A stretch of 64,000 nucleotides of DNA from Sphingobium yanoikuyae (GCF_013001025.1 NZ_CP053021.1:3004001-3068000), one strand, 5' to 3'; counted from the stretch's first letter, positions 30,009 to 39,362 are shown. Program-made: numbers and translations. Notes: generated by a model from the sequence alone, not told the origin.

Positions 30009-30533
30009 TTATTCCTCGGTTTCGAACTCGTCCGCCCCATCGGAGGAGAGCGGCATGGTAGCAGAAATCAGTGCATCGGTCAGCATCAGCTTGGCATCGC
30101 CGACCAGCGCGAACGGGATGGTGACATCGCCGGCCTTGGCATCCTGGAACAGGATATCCTCACCCTCGACGCCCTTGAGGATGCCACGGAAGCTCTTGCG
30201 CCCCTCGACCACTTCGGTCGCGGAAATCTTCGCTTCATGGCCCGCCCATTCGAGAAAATCGTGCAGGCGGGTCAGCGGCCGGTCGATACCGGGCGAGCTG
30301 ACTTCCAGACGATAGGCTTCCTCGATCGGGTCGACTTCATCCATCACGTCGGACAGGCGGCGCGAGATGGCGGCGCAATCCTCGATGACCAACTGCTTGG
30401 TCTTCGGATCTTCGGCCATGATCTGCAGCGTATATTCGTCGCCCGATCCGAACAGCTTGATGCGCACGAGGTCGAACCCCAGGGCCTTTACCTCGGGCTC
30501 GATCAATGCGGTCAGTTCGGCGATGTCCGCCAT
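30009..30533 (-). CDS. rimP: Ribosome maturation factor RimP
   Basis: Cytosolic factor needed for 30S subunit maturation. The 174-residue protein starts MADIAELTALIEPEVKALGF and shows YTLQIMAEDPKTKQLVIEDCAAISR, the conserved YRLEVSSPGIDRPLTRLHDF and a C-terminal Sm-like domain. It is the first gene of the nusA block. About 50 nt upstream lies a CGCAGGC/GCCTGCG hairpin (30585-30603) in the likely leader; no promoter could be assigned with confidence in the 158-nt spacer to the gene before it. Confidence 0.97.
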   Translation of the reverse strand: MADIAELTALIEPEVKALGFDLVRIKLFGSGDEYTLQIMAEDPKTKQLVIEDCAAISRRLSDVMDEVDPIEEAYRLEVSSPGIDRPLTRLHDFLEWAGHEAKISATEVVEGRKSFRGILKGVEGEDILFQDAKAGDVTIPFALVGDAKLMLTDALISATMPLSSDGADEFETEE

Positions 30534-30691
30534 GGATACTCCAGAAATCAGATAGGCCAGAAATATATAGCTGCTTGTTGCCGCCGCAGGCTTGGTGCCT
30601 GCGACCCTGACATGTGTGACGATGTAAGGAAGCAATATCCATATAGGCAGGTTGCCAATGACCTGCAACATCTTTCGTAAAATGCGCTATT

Positions 30692-31537
30692 TCAGGGGTC
30701 TGCGCGGCCTGTCCAGTCGCGCCATATCCACGCCAGCAGATAGGGCCGGGCCAGCGCCCGGTCCAGCGCATAGGGAATCCAGCCGGGACCGAACGGCACA
30801 TAGAGGCGCACCGGCACCCCCTGCCCCCGCGCCACCGCCCGGCAGCGGCGGCCCGGAAGGCCCCGCAACTGTTCCAGGCTGCACGGCGTGCCGGCGTTAC
30901 GCAGCAGGGCCAGCGCCCGGTCGGCCAGCGCGGGGCGATGGGTGGCGATCGCGACCGGCGCCACGCGTCCGGCCAGTGCTTCGACCAGCGCCAGATAGGC
31001 GGCATCGGGATCGACCGCATCGCCCGCCGGATCGGGCCACTCCCCGCGCACGATACGGACCGGCGCGCTGCTGTCGCGCAGCCGGACCGCGTCGGCCTGA
31101 CTGCGCTGCCAACGGGCGGGCAGGACGATGCCGGTATCGGGAAAGTCGGGCAGCAGCCGTTCGACCGCCGCCAGCGTCTCGTCCGCATCCTGCGGGCCAT
31201 GAGCGTCGAACACCAGCGACAGGCCGGACTGGCGCGCAATCTGCGCCAGTTCACGCAGGCTGACCGGATCGAAACGCAGCGGCGGCGCCTTCACCGACAG
31301 GCTGAGGTCCAGGCCGCGCGCCCGCTGTGCCACCCGCGCATAGGCGGCCATGATCGACGAGGGATCACCCCCCGCCCCTTCGAAATAGCCGATCGTGGTG
31401 GCAGCGCCGGCGCGGGCCTGTTGCCGGGCGATCGCCACGGCATGGGGGGCGTCGGGTGCCGGGATGACCCGCCCCAGCGCACCGGGCAGGGCATAACGCG
31501 TGTCCCGCAACAGGCGCCAGGCCGCCCCGCCCCTCAC
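30692..31537 (-). CDS. Proline-dehydrogenase-like TIM-barrel protein
   Basis: Soluble protein of 281 residues with a PRODH-type barrel. Recognisable positions are SVKAPPLRFD for the lysine-containing strand, LVFDAHGPQDADETL, VRIVRGEWPDP in place of RLVKGAYW, AIATHRPALAD, SLEQLRGLPGR in place of FEQLRGM, and VRLYVPFGPGW. The flavin- and proline-binding RRxxEN-type C-terminal motif is not evident (ALDRALARP), so catalysis on proline is doubtful. It overlaps the preceding acyltransferase-like gene by 4 nt, so the two are likely partners. Confidence 0.7.
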   Translation of the reverse strand: MRGGAAWRLLRDTRYALPGALGRVIPAPDAPHAVAIARQQARAGAATTIGYFEGAGGDPSSIMAAYARVAQRARGLDLSLSVKAPPLRFDPVSLRELAQIARQSGLSLVFDAHGPQDADETLAAVERLLPDFPDTGIVLPARWQRSQADAVRLRDSSAPVRIVRGEWPDPAGDAVDPDAAYLALVEALAGRVAPVAIATHRPALADRALALLRNAGTPCSLEQLRGLPGRRCRAVARGQGVPVRLYVPFGPGWIPYALDRALARPYLLAWIWRDWTGRADP

Positions 31538-32649
31538 CGCCGCAGCAGCCGTTGCCGCGACCAGACAATAGCGTCCGCCGCAAAGGCCGCCGCGCCGCGC
31601 AGATTATAGGGATAGGTGCGCAACTGGACGCAGTCATGCTCCGTCTGGGTCCAGAGCTTGCGAATCCAGGGTTCGGCAACGCCGAGAAATTCGAAACTGT
31701 GCAGCCGCGCTTGCGCCGCCCAGCCGATGGCATGGAGCATCAGCAGCCCGCCCGGCGAACAGGCGTTGAAGGTGGCATCATGGCCGATCTTGAACAGCCA
31801 GTAGCGGCCGTTCCACAGCACCGCCATCTGCATCGCGATGGCGCGGCCGTCGATCCGCAGGAAGGAGATGCGCAGGTCGCCGCGCTGCGCCACCGCACGG
31901 AAGAAGGCGCGGAAGATCGCTGCCTGACGCGGATCGGTGGCGATGGCGGTGCCCGCCTCGCTCTTCCAGCCCAGCGCCTCGACCGCGACGGCCTCGTCGA
32001 ACAGGGCGTCGAAATTGTCCGCGTCCGGCGCCAGCGTCTCATGCTGGAGCAGGCCGCACCCTTCCGCCTTGCGCCGGGCGCGGCGGAAGTCGGAGCGACG
32101 ACCGGCGTTGAAGCGGCTTTCCGGGTCGCGCCAGCCCTCGTCCAGCGCGATATGGGGACAGGCCATGGCCGGCCGCACGACCAGCCGCCCACGCCGCCGC
32201 ACCGCCCGCGCCAATGCGGGGATCAGGGTCGACCCGGCGGAGATGCGATCGAGCAGCAGCGGATGGGGCAGGCGCGCGATCGCGCCGGCCAGCGCATCGG
32301 CCGCCGCCGTCCCGTTGCACAGCATGTCGCCCGGCTCATAGGTTTCGCGCGCGCCGATCATCCGCCAGCGGGCCAGTGCGCCACCATCGCGGCACAGCGG
32401 CAGCAGCGCGACCAGATCGGCGCCCGCCCAGACCGTCATGATGCGGCTCGGCCCGGCAGCAATCAGGTCGTTCAGCGTGGCGGCGAACAGGCGGGTCTGG
32501 GTCGGCCAGTCGGCGCGCGCCTCCAGCCTTTCCCAGGCGCGGGCAAGCGCGGTCGAATCCAGCGCGTCGGCAAGGCATAGCGGCTCGACGCGCAAGGCGC
32601 CTGCCTGCGCGCACGCAGCATCGAAATCCGATACGCCGTGCAGCACCAT
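31534..32649 (-). CDS. GNAT/FemAB-like acyltransferase of CelD/BioF2 type
   Basis: Soluble protein of 371 residues with two GNAT-like halves: the region around LTIMTVWAGADLVALLPLCRD, the basic segment FNAGRRSDFRRARRKAEGCG typical of the acetyltransf_6/CelD group, and the second-half core RISFLRIDGRAIAMQMAVLWNGRYWLFKIGHD. Members are often linked to cellulose or exopolysaccharide production or to aminoacyl transfer; no such genes are nearby. It is encoded upstream of, and overlaps, the PRODH-like gene. Confidence 0.75.
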   Translation of the reverse strand: MVLHGVSDFDAACAQAGALRVEPLCLADALDSTALARAWERLEARADWPTQTRLFAATLNDLIAAGPSRIMTVWAGADLVALLPLCRDGGALARWRMIGARETYEPGDMLCNGTAAADALAGAIARLPHPLLLDRISAGSTLIPALARAVRRRGRLVVRPAMACPHIALDEGWRDPESRFNAGRRSDFRRARRKAEGCGLLQHETLAPDADNFDALFDEAVAVEALGWKSEAGTAIATDPRQAAIFRAFFRAVAQRGDLRISFLRIDGRAIAMQMAVLWNGRYWLFKIGHDATFNACSPGGLLMLHAIGWAAQARLHSFEFLGVAEPWIRKLWTQTEHDCVQLRTYPYNLRGAAAFAADAIVWSRQRLLRR

Positions 32650-32724
32650 ATTCCCCCTCTTGCCGCCCAGTCCTCTAGCGGCAGAAGCTTAAGAAATCGG
32701 CCGATCGCCGATGAGGCTTGCATC

Positions 32725-32756
32725 CATGCCCGCATCCGGTGGAGGATGCGGGCATG
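32725..32756. promoter_or_regulatory. Perfect 13-bp inverted repeat in a divergent promoter region
   Basis: CATGCCCGCATCC and its exact complement flank GGTGGA. It lies in the 161-nt spacer between the CelD-like gene and the sugar dehydrogenase gene, which are divergent, 55 nt before the latter. It may be an operator or a leader hairpin; no T-run follows. Confidence 0.55.
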
Positions 32757-32810
32757 GAACCCCCGCCGAAAATCGGCTTTCCCCCGCGAATATTATAACA
32801 GGAGTTTCCC

Positions 32811-33959
32811 ATGCTGCGCGTGATGGCCGTCACTCTCCCCCTCGCCCTGCTGGCCTGTTCAGCCGACGATGCGACCGGCCAGAATGCCGGTGCGACCGCG
32901 GGGGAAAAGCCGTTCAAGACATCGGTGATCGCCGATTTCGAATCGCCCTGGGCGATGACCTTCCTGCCCGACGGGCGGATGCTGATCACCGAAAAGGCCG
33001 GTGAGATGATCCTGTTCGATCCGAAGAACGGCACCAAGATCCCGGTCGCCGGCATCCCCAAGGTCGACAGCGAGGGCCAGGGCGCGCTGATGGACATCGT
33101 CCCCTCCCCCACATTCGCGCAGGACAAGAAGGTCTATTTCAGCTTCTCCGAAGTGGGCCAGGGTGATCGTGCCGGCGGCAAGGGCGTGGCGCTGGCCACC
33201 GGCATCTTCGACCAGGCGAGCGACGGCACGACCAGGCTGGCCGACGTGAAGGTCATTTTCCTTGCCAGCGATTATGTCGAGGGCAATGGCCATTATTCGG
33301 GCCGCATCGCCTTCTCGCCCGATGGCAAATATCTCTTCTTCACCAATGGCGAGCGACAGAAGTTCGAGCCGGCGCAGGATCCCAAATCAACCCTGGGCAA
33401 GGTGCTACGCCTCAATCTGGACGGCACGCCGGCGGCGGGCAATCCGCTCAGCGCCAAGGGCTTCAACCCGGCGGTCTGGTCCTATGGCCATCGCAATCTG
33501 CTGGGCATCGCGTTCGACAAGGACGGGCGCCTGTGGGAACAGGAAATGGGCCCCAAGGGCGGCGACGAGGTCAATTTGATCAAGCCCGGCCTCAACTATG
33601 GCTATCCGCGCGTGTCGAACGGCGATCATTATGACGGCCGCGACATTCCCGATCACAAGCCTGGCGACGGCTATGAGGCGCCGAAGGTCTGGTGGAATCC
33701 GGTGATCTCGCCGGGCGGCCTGATCTATTATTCGGGCGACCTGTTCCCGCAATGGAAGGGATCGCTGTTCATCGGCGGCCTGTCGAGCCAGTCGCTGGTA
33801 CGGGTAAAGCTGGACGGCGAGAATGCGGAAAAGGCCGATCAGTGGGACATGGGTGCCCGCATTCGCGAGGTCGAACAGGGGCCGGACGGCGCGCTGTGGC
33901 TGCTGGAGGATGGCGGCAAGTCGCAGGGCCGCCTGCTCAAGCTGACGCCCAAGGCATAG
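32811..33959 (+). CDS. PQQ-dependent sugar dehydrogenase (soluble aldose type), lipoprotein
   Basis: Periplasmic six-bladed beta-propeller oxidoreductase of 382 residues related to soluble glucose/aldose dehydrogenase (Asd). The signal peptide ends in the lipobox LALLACSAD, so the protein is probably lipid-anchored. Family marks are LESPWAMTFLPDGRMLITEKAG-like ESPWAMTFLPDGR, the PQQ/metal region NGHYSGRIAFSPDGKYLFF, WSYGHRNLLGIAFD and EMGPKGGDEVNLIKPGLNYG. GGAG precedes the ATG. A pentapeptide-repeat gene follows after 8 nt. No PQQ synthesis genes are in view. Confidence 0.93.
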   Translation: MLRVMAVTLPLALLACSADDATGQNAGATAGEKPFKTSVIADFESPWAMTFLPDGRMLITEKAGEMILFDPKNGTKIPVAGIPKVDSEGQGALMDIVPSPTFAQDKKVYFSFSEVGQGDRAGGKGVALATGIFDQASDGTTRLADVKVIFLASDYVEGNGHYSGRIAFSPDGKYLFFTNGERQKFEPAQDPKSTLGKVLRLNLDGTPAAGNPLSAKGFNPAVWSYGHRNLLGIAFDKDGRLWEQEMGPKGGDEVNLIKPGLNYGYPRVSNGDHYDGRDIPDHKPGDGYEAPKVWWNPVISPGGLIYYSGDLFPQWKGSLFIGGLSSQSLVRVKLDGENAEKADQWDMGARIREVEQGPDGALWLLEDGGKSQGRLLKLTPKA

Positions 33960-33967
33960 ATAGCCGC

Positions 33968-34654
33968 ATGACCGACATCGATGCCCTGCCCGCGCGCAAC
34001 GGGCAGCAACTGGCGCGCGCCGACATCATGGCGCTGGCGGGCACGCCCCATGCCCTGATCGACTGCGACCTGGAAGCGGCGGAACTGGCGCAGCTCGACC
34101 TTACCGGTTGGCAGTTCGAGCGCTGCAACCTGCGCAACGCCGATCTGGCCGGCGCCACGCTGGAACGCACCCGCTGGCAGGGCTGCCGCGGCGGCGGCGC
34201 GAATTTCACCGGCTGCGATCTCTCCGACGCGGTGCTGACCGGATGCGATTTCAACAATGTCATATTGCGGCGGGCGCGGCTGGAGGGCGCGCGACTGGCC
34301 CAGTGCAAGCTGACCGGCGCCGACCTGTCGGACCTGCGCGCGCTGGAGATCGACATGACCGAATGCCTGCTGATCGACGCGCGCCTGCCCGGCCTGTCCT
34401 TCCGCAAGCAGCTACTGAGCCGCATCGATTTTTCGCAGGCGGACCTGCGCAAATGCGATTTCCGCATGGCCAGTTTCGAAGGCTGCAGCCTGCGCGAGGC
34501 GATGCTGGAAGGCTCCCGGTTCGAGGGCGCCGACCTGCGCGGCGCGGACATAGGCGGCGTCCATCTGGGCGATGCCAGCCGCTTTCGTGGCGCCACCATC
34601 TCGCGCGACCAGGCCGGCGAACTGCTCGCCGAATTGGGGCTGAAGGTCCGCTGA
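33968..34654 (+). CDS. Pentapeptide-repeat protein (Qnr-like architecture)
   Basis: A right-handed quadrilateral beta-helix of 228 residues built from A(D/N)LxX repeats from about residue 28 onward, for example CNLRNADLAGATLERTRW and CDLSDAVLTGCDFNNVIL. A short non-repeat loop follows LRALEIDMTEC, then repeats resume, and the end FRGATISRDQAGELLAELGL resembles the capping helix of Qnr/MfpA gyrase-protecting proteins. Gyrase protection is an inference from architecture. It starts 8 nt after the sugar dehydrogenase gene and is convergent with the next. Confidence 0.85.
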   Translation: MTDIDALPARNGQQLARADIMALAGTPHALIDCDLEAAELAQLDLTGWQFERCNLRNADLAGATLERTRWQGCRGGGANFTGCDLSDAVLTGCDFNNVILRRARLEGARLAQCKLTGADLSDLRALEIDMTECLLIDARLPGLSFRKQLLSRIDFSQADLRKCDFRMASFEGCSLREAMLEGSRFEGADLRGADIGGVHLGDASRFRGATISRDQAGELLAELGLKVR

Positions 34655-34660
34655 GCCGCC

Positions 34661-35485
34661 CTATCGGAGCGGCGGCATCTCGCTCGCCACCATCTCGCCA
34701 GCACCCCGGCCGATCGACCAGAGGCGGCGCGGCGCCTTGGGATCCCAGTCGATCGCCTGGCCCGGCGTGGCAATGCCGAGCGTCCCGACATGCTCCAGCA
34801 CCGATCCGGCCTCCGGCAGTTTCAGCGCATAGACTTCGGGCCGGTCATGCCCGGTGGCATAGATCAGGCCGTCTGCGCCCCAGCTAAGGCCGGAACAGCT
34901 TTTGGGCGCGAAGCGGGCCAGCACGTCGGCCGGGAACGCCCAGCTTGCCTCCGCCCGGAAAGCATCGTCCATCCGCACCAGCAGCGTATAGCGATAATCG
35001 CGCCCCGGCTCGCCGCCCTTGCCCTCATAATTGGCGAAGACCGCCCACCATTTGCCATCATGGCGATCCATCACCGTCAGCGATCCGGGGCCAAAGCCCA
35101 GGCTGACGCTGCGGACATGCTTCAGCGTCTTCGTGTCGAAAATCTCGACCGCGCTGGTCTGCGGCACGGCGGGATAGTTGGACGCGGCACAGACCAGTTC
35201 GGTGCCGACCACGGTGCAACTGTTCATGTGCGGATAGAGGCGACGCTCCCCCTGCCACTGCGCCACGCGCTGTCCGTCGGCGATGCGATATTTGCCGATC
35301 CGGTCATTATCGATCGCATAGACATGGGTGCCGTCCGACGCCGCGCCCTGATGCGCTTCCGGCGCCTTGATCCGCAGGCTGACCGGGGATGGCGGCGACG
35401 ACGGCGCATCCGCCGGCGCCTGCTGCGCGACCGCCGCGCCGGCCAGTCCCAGCAGCGCGGTTCCGACAAGCAGCGCCCTTACCAT
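34661..35485 (-). CDS. Periplasmic beta-propeller protein
   Basis: Exported protein of 274 residues; the signal peptide ends AVAQQAPAD near residue 21. The rest is repetitive in the manner of a beta-propeller (GTHVYAIDNDRIGKYRIADGQ, TSAVEIFDTKTLKHVRSVSLG, DGLIYATGHDRPEVYALKL). Function unknown. Its start overlaps the end of the TonB receptor gene by 7 nt, so it is probably co-translated and may handle the same ligand in the periplasm or on the cell surface. Confidence 0.75.
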   Translation of the reverse strand: MVRALLVGTALLGLAGAAVAQQAPADAPSSPPSPVSLRIKAPEAHQGAASDGTHVYAIDNDRIGKYRIADGQRVAQWQGERRLYPHMNSCTVVGTELVCAASNYPAVPQTSAVEIFDTKTLKHVRSVSLGFGPGSLTVMDRHDGKWWAVFANYEGKGGEPGRDYRYTLLVRMDDAFRAEASWAFPADVLARFAPKSCSGLSWGADGLIYATGHDRPEVYALKLPEAGSVLEHVGTLGIATPGQAIDWDPKAPRRLWSIGRGAGEMVASEMPPLR

Positions 35486-38019
35486 TTGACCGAGGCCCCG
35501 ACGTAGAAGGTGCGACCATAGCGTTCATTCTGGATCACCCAGTCGCGCACGCCGCCCTGATATTGGCGGGTCGGCTCGTCGGTCAGATTCTGCCCTTCGG
35601 CAAAGAGGCGCACATTCTTCGTCACATCCACCCCGATCTTCGCGTCCAGACGACGCAGATCGTCATTATACTGGTCATTGAGGCGGATATCACCCGCCGA
35701 CAGCAAGGCGCGGCCGGTATGATGATAGGCGACCGACGCTTCGACGATACCCCTCTGGTAGAAGATCTGCGCCCCCCAGAGCAGCTTGGACTGTTCGGGG
35801 AAGGCAACGGTGCCACGGTCCGGCATGCGCAGGCTGGAGTCGATCAGGGTGAGGTTGAGGTTCATGCCAAGACCCGAGAGCAGACCCGGCAGGAAGGTGA
35901 ACTGCTGCTGCCAGGCGGCTTCCAGGCCGATGATATCGCCCTTGTCGGCGTTGAGCGTCTGGCTGAAATTGATCCGGTCATAGGCGACACCGCCAAAGCT
36001 GCCGTCATTGATGGTATAGCTTTGCGTGAAGATCGGGTTGCGGATGAACTTGGCGAAGGCGCCGACGCTGATCAGGCCGCCGGGCGCGAAATACCATTCA
36101 GCCGACATGTCGAGATTGTCCGCGACATAGGGCTTGAGCGCCGGATTGCCGCTCGACACGCTGATCTCGTCCGCGCCCTCCACCGTGACGGTGCCGCCCG
36201 GCGACAGGTCGGCATAGCTGGGCCGGCCGATGCTGCGCGAATAGGCAAGGCGGAAGACGGTGTCGTGCGACGGGGTCACGCGCACCACCAGGCTGGGCAG
36301 CCAGTTGGTATAGCGGGTGCGGCCCGATGTCGGGCGGACGACGTCGCCTTCCAGCAGATAGCCGTCAATGTCCAGTTCGGTCCGCTCAACCCGCAGGCCG
36401 CCCGTGACCGACAGCGCGCCAAAGTCGAGATTGGCCATGGCATAGCCGGCATAGACATTCTCGCTGAGGTCGAAATCGCTCAGCGTTTCATTGGCCAGGC
36501 TGGTCGCTTCGTTGAGCACGAACTGCGCGCCGCCTAGCTTGCCCTGGGTATAGGCATCGACAAGGTCGGCATCGATCACCGGGCCGAGGAAATAATTGCG
36601 GCCATCGCCCAGCTTCACGATGACGGTGTCGCCCGACAGGCCATCCAGGGTGAAGCGGTTGGCACTGCTGCCGCGCCCATAGACGTCATTGGAGGAATTA
36701 AAGCGCTTGTCGGTCCAGCGGCCATTGGCACCGAACTTGATGAAGCTGTTCTGGCCGATCGTCGGCAGCTTGCCGGTCAGGTCGAGCCGGCCCTGCCAGG
36801 TCTTTTCCAGGCCATATTCATCCTGCGCCGAATATTGGCGGAAGCCCAGGTCCGACGGATCGAGATAGCCGTCGACCGGCACGGCGCTGAACAGCTTGTC
36901 CGAAAAATCGACCGCTACCGCGCCGGGATTGCCCCGGAACTGCCAGAGCTGATTGGGTTCGATCACTTCGTTGCGGGTGCGCGCCGCGCCGAAATCAAGC
37001 GACCAGTTGTCAGTCAGGTCCGCCGTGCCGCCGGCCATGAAGGACAGGACCGACTTTTCCTTATATTCCAGACGCAGGTCGGAACGCTGCTCGCTGGTGG
37101 AGGCAATACCGGTCAGGCCGTTGGCGTCCCAGTCGATATCGGAGAAATCGAGCCGGAAGCGCTGGCGATATTCATCCTCGGAGAATTTGGAATAGATGCC
37201 GCGAACATAGAGCTGGACGCTCTCGCCGCGCCAGTCGAACGAGCCGGCCGCACCGATCCGCTCGCGCTTGAGGCGATAGTCATTATATTTGATGTTGACC
37301 GGCACGGCCCCGCGCGCGGCATCGGCGTCGGGCGTCCAGTCATCGGGATAGATGCCATAGCTGCTATAGGTGCGGTCGGAATAGCTGGCGCCCAGCAGGA
37401 TGCCAAACTGTTCGTCCGCGCCGAAGCGGGTGCCGATGGTGACATCGCCCTTGATCGGCTGGTCGCCCTTGCGCAGTTCCTGATAGCCGACCTGCCCATT
37501 CGCCTGGAAGATGAAGCGATCGTCGAAGTCGAAGGCGGTCTGGGTGACGAGGTTGATGGTCGCGCCGATGCCCTGGCCGGTCAGGTCGGCGGTCTTCACC
37601 TTGGCGACCTCCACCTGCTTCAAGAGCTGACCCGACAGGATGTCGAGCGGCAGGCGCCGATCGAGTCCGTCGGGATTGCCGATCTCGAAGCCGTTGATGG
37701 TATAGCCATTGAGGCTGGAGGGCACGCCGCGCACCGCGACATAGCGTCCCTCGCCCTGGTCATATTGGACGCCGACGCCGGGCAGGCGCTCGACCGCCTC
37801 GGCCACATTCTTGTCGGGCAGCTGGCCCATATCATCGGACGCGGTCACATCGACGATGCCCAGCGCTGCCCGCTTCTGGTCGATGGAACGCTGCAACTGC
37901 GCGCGCTGGCCGGTGACGACGATGCCGCCTTCCTCCTCGGGCAGCGGCTGCTGCGCATGGGCGGTGCCGGCGATCGCGAGTGCGAACAGGCTGATGGATG
38001 CCGCAAAAATCCTGGTCAT
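35479..38019 (-). CDS. TonB-dependent outer-membrane receptor
   Basis: Energised outer-membrane transporter of 846 residues. A Sec signal (MTRIFAASISLFALAIAG, cleavage near AHA-Q) precedes a TonB-box-like GGIVVTGQRAQLQ, the plug domain (about 60-170) with LPDKNVAEAVERLPGVGVQ, and a large 22-strand barrel ending YGRTFYVGASVKW with the terminal aromatic used for BAM recognition. The plug resembles the sphingomonad/Caulobacter receptor group used for carbohydrates or unknown organics rather than siderophores. The substrate is unknown; the overlapping propeller gene is the only functional clue. Confidence 0.93.
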   Translation of the reverse strand: MTRIFAASISLFALAIAGTAHAQQPLPEEEGGIVVTGQRAQLQRSIDQKRAALGIVDVTASDDMGQLPDKNVAEAVERLPGVGVQYDQGEGRYVAVRGVPSSLNGYTINGFEIGNPDGLDRRLPLDILSGQLLKQVEVAKVKTADLTGQGIGATINLVTQTAFDFDDRFIFQANGQVGYQELRKGDQPIKGDVTIGTRFGADEQFGILLGASYSDRTYSSYGIYPDDWTPDADAARGAVPVNIKYNDYRLKRERIGAAGSFDWRGESVQLYVRGIYSKFSEDEYRQRFRLDFSDIDWDANGLTGIASTSEQRSDLRLEYKEKSVLSFMAGGTADLTDNWSLDFGAARTRNEVIEPNQLWQFRGNPGAVAVDFSDKLFSAVPVDGYLDPSDLGFRQYSAQDEYGLEKTWQGRLDLTGKLPTIGQNSFIKFGANGRWTDKRFNSSNDVYGRGSSANRFTLDGLSGDTVIVKLGDGRNYFLGPVIDADLVDAYTQGKLGGAQFVLNEATSLANETLSDFDLSENVYAGYAMANLDFGALSVTGGLRVERTELDIDGYLLEGDVVRPTSGRTRYTNWLPSLVVRVTPSHDTVFRLAYSRSIGRPSYADLSPGGTVTVEGADEISVSSGNPALKPYVADNLDMSAEWYFAPGGLISVGAFAKFIRNPIFTQSYTINDGSFGGVAYDRINFSQTLNADKGDIIGLEAAWQQQFTFLPGLLSGLGMNLNLTLIDSSLRMPDRGTVAFPEQSKLLWGAQIFYQRGIVEASVAYHHTGRALLSAGDIRLNDQYNDDLRRLDAKIGVDVTKNVRLFAEGQNLTDEPTRQYQGGVRDWVIQNERYGRTFYVGASVKW

Positions 38020-38220
38020 GATCGAGTCCCCTCTGGTCGGGGTCGCGATTAGGAAAGCTGCGCGACAGCGGCGTTTCCGAAGCGCTGCACCGCGATGACC
38101 GATTGATGACATTTTGAAGACCGGACCATCTTGCGACCGCGAGAGACGCCCCCTTTCGGCCGCCCGGCCGGCTTCCTATCTTGCGGGCCTTCTCTCCCTC
38201 TCCCACTTCTGGAGACCTGC

Positions 38221-39333
38221 ATGAGCGCTCCCAAGCTGTTCCAGCCCTTCGATGTCGGCGGCCTTGCCCTCGACAACCGCATCGTGATTGCGCCGATGTG
38301 CCAATATTCCGCCGTCGACGGCCAGATGAACGACTGGCACCTCATTCATCTGGGCCAGCTTGCCCTGTCGGGCGCGGCGTTGCTGACGATCGAGGCGACC
38401 GCCGTGCTGCCCGAGGGGCGGATCAGCCATGCCGATGTCGGCCTGTGGGACGATGCGACGCAGGCGGCGATGCAGCGCGTGCTGGACGGCGTGCGGCGCC
38501 ATAGCGACATGCCCATCGCGATCCAACTCGGCCATGCCGGGCGCAAGGCATCGACGCAGGTGCCATGGCAGGGCGGCGCGCAGATCGCGCCCGATGCGGT
38601 CAATGGCTGGCAGACGGTCGCCCCCTCCGCCCTGCCCTTCACGCCGGGCACCCATGCGCCGATGGCGCTGGACAAGGCCGGGATCGACCGGCTGCGCGAC
38701 GCCTTCGTCGCGGCGGCAAAGCGGGCCGATGCAATCGGTATCGATGCGGTGCAGCTGCATGGCGCCCATGGCTATCTGCTGCACCAGTTCCTCTCGCCGC
38801 TCTCCAACCAGCGCGACGATGATTATGGCGGCAGCCTGGAAAACCGGATGCGGTTGCCGCTGGAGATTTTCGACGCGGCGCGCGCCGCCCTGCCCGCGCA
38901 CAAGCCGGTGACGATGCGCGTGTCGGGCACCGATTGGGTCGATGGCGGCTGGGACATCGAGCAGACGGTCGCATTTGCCAAGGCGCTGGAGGCGCGCGGC
39001 TGCAGCGCCATCCATGTGTCGAGCGGCGGCCTCGACCCGCGTCAGGATATTCCGGTGGGTCCAAGCTATCAGGTGCCGCTGGCCCGCGCGGTCAAGCAGG
39101 CGGTCGACATGCCGGTGATCGCCGTCGGCCTGATCACCGATTTCGAGCAGGCGGAGGCGATCATCGGCACCGGCGACGCCGACCTGATCGCGATCGCCCG
39201 CACAATTCTCTATGATCCGCGCTGGCCCTGGCATGCCGCCGCCCATCTGGGCGCATCGGTGAAGGCCGCGCCGCAATATCTGCGCTGCCAGCCGCGCCAG
39301 TATCGCCATCTCTTCGACACGCCGAAGGGCTGA
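38221..39333 (+). CDS. NADH:flavin oxidoreductase, old yellow enzyme (YqjM-like)
   Basis: Cytosolic FMN-dependent ene-reductase of 370 residues. Markers are NRIVIAPMCQYSAVDG with the YqjM-type cysteine that tunes FMN, IQLGHAGRKAS, the substrate-binding histidines in LHGAHGYLLHQFLSPLSNQR, and DLIAIARTILYDPRWPWHAA. Reduces activated alkenes with NAD(P)H; physiological substrate unknown. ATG 38221 follows TGGAGA. It ends in a shared bidirectional terminator facing pyrG. Confidence 0.95.
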   Translation: MSAPKLFQPFDVGGLALDNRIVIAPMCQYSAVDGQMNDWHLIHLGQLALSGAALLTIEATAVLPEGRISHADVGLWDDATQAAMQRVLDGVRRHSDMPIAIQLGHAGRKASTQVPWQGGAQIAPDAVNGWQTVAPSALPFTPGTHAPMALDKAGIDRLRDAFVAAAKRADAIGIDAVQLHGAHGYLLHQFLSPLSNQRDDDYGGSLENRMRLPLEIFDAARAALPAHKPVTMRVSGTDWVDGGWDIEQTVAFAKALEARGCSAIHVSSGGLDPRQDIPVGPSYQVPLARAVKQAVDMPVIAVGLITDFEQAEAIIGTGDADLIAIARTILYDPRWPWHAAAHLGASVKAAPQYLRCQPRQYRHLFDTPKG

Positions 39334-39340
39334 AACGAGA

Positions 39341-39362
39341 AACGGGGCCTTCCGGCCCCGTT
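39341..39362. terminator. Bidirectional terminator between OYE gene and pyrG
   Basis: AACGGGGCC and GGCCCCGTT form a perfect 9-bp stem around TTCC, followed by CTTTT on the plus strand. It serves the plus-strand reductase gene and, less strongly, the minus-strand pyrG, which ends 4 nt away. Confidence 0.85.

Noticed and set aside
27632..30061. 809-codon plus-strand frame across ylxR, the tautomerase and nusA
   Set aside because: It spans three real genes and their spacers on the other strand, with no recognisable domain.
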